In this document: positions 61,295-64,000 of the stretch, piece after piece
Layout of the letters: every line of letters starts with the position of its first letter
Numbering within the stretch: the stretch's first letter is position 1
Origin: Chryseosolibacter sp039917935
GTDB taxonomy: Bacteria > Bacteroidota > Bacteroidia > Cytophagales > Cyclobacteriaceae
Direction: 5' to 3'
Length of the DNA: 64,000 bases
Assembly: GCA_039917935.1 (NCBI GenBank)
Contig: JBDSIM010000033.1
Location: 6,976-70,975, forward strand
Notes under the pieces: generated by a model
The model's input: the letters and a program-made list of their open reading frames with translations, nothing else
What the model was told of the DNA's origin: nothing
Databases searched by the model: none
Made by a program: the position numbers and the translations under genes

Positions 61295-62359
61295 TTAGTA
61301 CTTGTACTTTTTTCTGTGATCTTTCGCTTCCTTCGTCATTTTACCCCACTGCTTTCCGAGTCGCTTTTTTTCTTCCGCACTGATTTCAAACCGCCTTTGC
61401 TCCTTCATAAGTTTAATATAACTTTCATAGAGCTGCGCGTCAAGGGCGCCGGAATGCAGGGCTTCAATTACACCACATCCCATTTCGTTGACATGCTTGC
61501 AATCACTAAAGCGACATCCTGAAACAAACTGCTGTAATCCAGGGAACATGTTTTCTGATGGTTGTCCGTCCTCAAAAGTTAAACCGAATTCTCGCATGCC
61601 GGGAGTATCTATGATCAGACTTCCGTTGGACAATAGAAACAGGTCACGGGAGGTGGTGGTATGTTTGCCCTTGCTCGTTGAATCACTTGTTCGCGAGGTT
61701 TTCTGCGCCTCAGAATTCATCAAAACATTGAGTAAAGAACTTTTTCCCACACCGGATGATCCAATAAGGATATAGGTTTTTGCGCTTTCAAAAATATGAT
61801 CTTGCAATTCATTGATCCCTAACCCGGTTAAGGTGCTGCACAAATAGATTTCGCAACGATGTTTTAAACGCATTACTTCACCTTTGTAGTGATCAGGCTC
61901 AGCGACCAGATCTGCCTTATTGAGGATCACCACGGGTCTGATATGACAGGCCGTCAGCTGGACAAGATATCGGTCAAGGCGCATCAAATTAAAATCATGA
62001 TCCAATCCCTGCACGATAATGGCACAATCGATATTGACGGCCAGTACTTGCCTTCCGGTTTGTTTTCCAGGAATCTTCCGGCACAATTCGTTGATGCGAG
62101 GCAATACTTCGATGAGATACCCCATGGACTCATAATCTTTGTATAGAACCCAGTCTCCCACTTTCGGCAGCCCTTCGACCTCTGTCCCGTACATGAGTTT
62201 GCCCGAAATTTCGGTTTCGATTTCACCCTGTTCAGAGATTAGGACATACTTAAATCCTTTGATTGAGATTACCCGCCCCACAAGAAGTTCGGGGTTGGCA
62301 TTTTGTTTCAACATTTGAGGATGGAAATTATTCCAGCCGTAATTATTTAGTATACTCAT
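61295..62359 (-). CDS. rsgA: Ribosome small-subunit GTPase RsgA
   Basis: 354 residues, circularly permuted GTPase. OB-fold N-terminus, then G4 NKADLV, G1 GSSGVGKSS, the T-rich switch region with SKGKHTTTSRD, and G3 DTPGMREFG. The zinc knuckle is CRFSDCKHVNEMGCGV. It checks late 30S assembly. Stand-alone in the window. Confidence 0.96.
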   Translation of the reverse strand: MSILNNYGWNNFHPQMLKQNANPELLVGRVISIKGFKYVLISEQGEIETEISGKLMYGTEVEGLPKVGDWVLYKDYESMGYLIEVLPRINELCRKIPGKQTGRQVLAVNIDCAIIVQGLDHDFNLMRLDRYLVQLTACHIRPVVILNKADLVAEPDHYKGEVMRLKHRCEIYLCSTLTGLGINELQDHIFESAKTYILIGSSGVGKSSLLNVLMNSEAQKTSRTSDSTSKGKHTTTSRDLFLLSNGSLIIDTPGMREFGLTFEDGQPSENMFPGLQQFVSGCRFSDCKHVNEMGCGVIEALHSGALDAQLYESYIKLMKEQRRFEISAEEKKRLGKQWGKMTKEAKDHRKKYKY

Positions 62360-62597
62360 TTTGATGTAAAAATTAAGATGGCTGAATTGCCGTTACACAA
62401 AAAAGCAACGGGCATTTATCGTTTGGATAATTGAAAAGGAATTGATGGGTGCTGCAGGCAGAGCAAATGGCCTGCAACTACGCAAACACTATTCCGGCGA
62501 GGAGATGATATGTGAAAATGTTGAATTTCATCGAGTTAAAGATAGGGAATTTTAAGAAATGGTGTGGTTGGCCAACCACAAATCAATCTGATGATGA

Positions 62598-62831
62598 TTA
62601 ATTTTTGCGAAAAGCGTAGCCTTCGGATGCCAGGGCCCGGCGAAGTTTGGGTATCGTACTCGGTCCTATGCCGTGCAGTGTCAGAATTTCTGACTCGGTC
62701 CATCTGGAGAGGAGGACCAGTGTTTTGATTCCTACACCTTCAAGTGCCCACCTTGCCGGTGCCGGGATAAAGGAAAGAAAGCCTTGATCCGGTTTGCTTT
62801 CCTCTTCGCAAGCCGGACAAGTAGGAGTCAC
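62598..62831 (-). CDS. Small helix-hairpin-helix protein
   Basis: 77 residues with an N-terminal Cys pair (CPACE) and a helix-hairpin-helix fold like the C-terminal domain of RNA polymerase alpha (FIPAPARWALEGVGIKTL, LHGIGPSTIPKLRRAL). Such small proteins recur in Bacteroidota; DNA binding is likely, the role unknown. Confidence 0.75.
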   Translation of the reverse strand: MTPTCPACEEESKPDQGFLSFIPAPARWALEGVGIKTLVLLSRWTESEILTLHGIGPSTIPKLRRALASEGYAFRKN

Positions 62832-62906
62832 TGCTTTTATTTATAATAGTGGTGATTCTTTTTACAAACCCTTCTCCACGTAAAATAATGTGCTATGATC
62901 TTTCCG

Positions 62907-63332
62907 TCAATTTGCTTCCGTGTATTTTTTGAAGTTATTGAGAATTGACTGCCACCCCCCTCGTTGCACTTCGATTGGATTGGTACCCTCAGGCTCAAAC
63001 GTTTCTGTAACCCTGGTTTCCTGTCCCTTTCCTGAAAATTTGATTTCTACGTTCCTTCCATCATTGAGGGTATAGGCAATGGTTTTGTTCGGTTGTACTG
63101 TTTTGTAAACGCCCTCAAAGTCAAAACTCACGCTGCCGTCTTTTGCCGCCATGGTAGTCTTGAATTTTCCATTCACCTGGAGGTCATTTTCCGCATAGGG
63201 TGCGTGCCAGTCCTCGGACGCATTGCACCATTGGGTAATGTGTTTGGGTTCAGACCAGAATCTCCAGACTTTTTCAATGGGTGCATTGACAGAAGTTTCA
63301 ATGGTAATGGCAGTTTTAGTGGTGGTATCCAT
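62907..63332 (-). CDS. SRPBCC (AHSA1-like) domain protein
   Basis: 141 residues from the ATG at 63332. A START/Bet v1-like fold of the AHSA1 family: TIETSVNAPIEKVWRFWSEP, ITQWCNASEDW, and the C-terminal GGWQSILNNFKKYTE. Small soluble ligand-binding protein; ligand unknown. A longer upstream frame was not used because the family start fits this ATG. Confidence 0.9.
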   Translation of the reverse strand: MDTTTKTAITIETSVNAPIEKVWRFWSEPKHITQWCNASEDWHAPYAENDLQVNGKFKTTMAAKDGSVSFDFEGVYKTVQPNKTIAYTLNDGRNVEIKFSGKGQETRVTETFEPEGTNPIEVQRGGWQSILNNFKKYTEAN

Positions 63333-63562
63333 ATTGATTGATTTAATCTTTCTCAAATTTATTAAATGAAAGGTCAACAGAGGCTGCCCGGATACGACTT
63401 TTGGGGGGTTAATCCCGACAATAGACATTTTCCAATGAGTTCGGCTAAAGGGTGACAGGAGCGCTTTTTTAGCGGCCGCCGGGGAATTAAATTTTTTACC
63501 CACCAACTTTCCATTAATTTTGAACCTGATTTTGCCGGCAGCAGTTAACCGCCAGCCATTTT

Positions 63563-63637
63563 GGCCCCGTAGTTCAATGGATAGAATAGAAGTTTCCTAA
63601 ACTTTTGATACAGGTTCGATTCCTGTCGGGGCTACCA
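63563..63637 (+). tRNA. tRNA-Arg (anticodon CCT)
   Basis: Acceptor GGCCCCG (63563-63569) with CGGGGCT (63627-63633; outer pair G-U), D stem GTTC/GAAT, anticodon stem GAAGT/ACTTT with loop TTCCTAA giving CCT at 63596-63598, T arm ACAGG-TTCGATT-CCTGT, discriminator A and encoded CCA (63635-63637). Its 3' half lies antisense to a recombinase end, the sign of an attachment site. Confidence 0.95.
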
Positions 63638-64000
63638 GGCCGGGCAGATCAGATATATTTCTGATCTGCCCTTTTTTATTTGCTCCTAAATCATTTGATA
63701 TTGAGTGTGTTAGTTGAAGGACACTGTTGACTTGAAGGGTTCGATAATCGTTTGATTGCTTATCAAACAGAATTCCTCCTGGAAACAGCAGTTCCTGAAG
63801 GTTGCGCTTGTTATCATAGTCGCCGGAAACCCAGAAATCAGAGAGATTTGAGATGATTTCCAGTGAGTGATCGACCAATCGCGCAGGGTTCGATAATTCA
63901 ATTCCTGATCCCGTCAGTTCTTCATTTATCGACTTGATTTCCTGCTTGAGTTTGCTTCCAACCCTCTCGAAAATGTCGCGGTGAATCTCCCCAAATGCAA
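63597..64000 (-). CDS. Serine recombinase C-terminus (partial)
   Basis: The minus-strand frame is open to the window edge and ends in TAG at 63597-63599, inside the tRNA-Arg anticodon loop. About 133 residues are visible: a coiled-coil-like start (RVGSKLKQEIKSINEEL), then LLFPGGILFDKQSNDYRTLQ and SNDLGANKKGQ, the tail of large serine recombinases of Bacteroidota mobile elements, and a last segment GLVAPTGIEPVSKV that is simply antisense tRNA. The catalytic domain lies beyond the window. It is the integrase of an element to the right. Confidence 0.85.
   Translation of the reverse strand, partial: AFGEIHRDIFERVGSKLKQEIKSINEELTGSGIELSNPARLVDHSLEIISNLSDFWVSGDYDNKRNLQELLFPGGILFDKQSNDYRTLQVNSVLQLTHSISNDLGANKKGQIRNISDLPGLVAPTGIEPVSKV
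63642..63677 (+). terminator. Terminator of tRNA-Arg inside recombinase frame
   Basis: GGGCAGATCAGA (63642-63653) pairs with TCTGATCTGCCC (63660-63671) over 12 bases, then six T. It also lies inside the recombinase frame on the other strand. Confidence 0.85.

Noticed and set aside
1..64000. CRISPR array, rRNA genes, intact transposase
   Set aside because: None seen: no regular spacer-repeat pattern, no rRNA sequence, and only a partial recombinase at the right edge.

Overview
The window looks like the chromosome of a member of the Bacteroidota, most likely of the Cytophagales type. The evidence is a type IX secretion sorting domain on a large repeat protein, many lipoproteins and SusD-free glycan hydrolases with typical Bacteroidota relatives, a eukaryote-like (type II) glutamine synthetase, and promoters of the TAnnTTTG type. 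There is no rRNA, no CRISPR array and no intact insertion sequence. Species cannot be told from the sequence alone.

Layout. 0-10.9 kb is ordinary core: a dolichol-phosphate-mannose-type glycosyltransferase, tRNA-Asn, a creD operon with its own winged-helix regulator, an ArsR-YjjG-PruA operon, and a multi-PAS histidine kinase with a stand-alone receiver. 10.9-14.4 kb is gene-poor and decayed: a shortened MacB/FtsX permease pseudogene, tRNA-Pro (anticodon AGG), a REP-like hairpin, a mobile mystery A/B (HTH/Fic) pair whose B gene is frameshifted, and a hipB whose hipA is cut to ten codons. 14.4-21.2 kb carries a secreted ice-binding protein with nine Ig-like repeats, a second permease remnant, a GH116 glycosidase and a coupled FKBP isomerase. 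22-35 kb holds a beta-propeller amidohydrolase, an L,D-transpeptidase, CsbD, a GH20-like enzyme, tRNA-Ala, CutC, a glycosylasparaginase, an NlpC/P60 lipoprotein, a GlcD-type oxidase and a DUF1080 lipoprotein.

35.6-42.4 kb is a nitrogen assimilation block (asnB, amt, a beta-barrel porin, type II glutamine synthetase). 42.4-51 kb has a SET-domain protein, a 1345-residue SF1 helicase with a nuclease-like tail, a helix-hairpin-helix protein, hemA and an ECF sigma factor with a membrane partner.

51.4-55.7 kb is the most interesting locus: four tightly overlapping minus-strand genes encoding a membrane-anchored RMND1/DUF155 protein, a C39-like cysteine peptidase, an ATP-grasp ligase with a RimK-like N-terminal domain, and a GCS2-family carboxylate-amine ligase. 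Two different amide-bond ligases with a peptidase suggest synthesis, and trimming or removal, of a small peptide or peptide tag. 55.7-63.3 kb is again core and degradative: S1/P1 nuclease, ChbG-like deacetylase, a Cys-rich copper-storage-like protein, GH5, a metallophosphoesterase, RsgA, a helix-hairpin-helix protein and an SRPBCC protein. At the right edge a serine recombinase C-terminus ends antisense inside tRNA-Arg(CCT), marking the border of an integrated element that lies beyond the window.

Three diverged copies of one intergenic repeat (around 32.3, 51.1 and 61.2 kb) and several clear stem-loop terminators punctuate the gene blocks.
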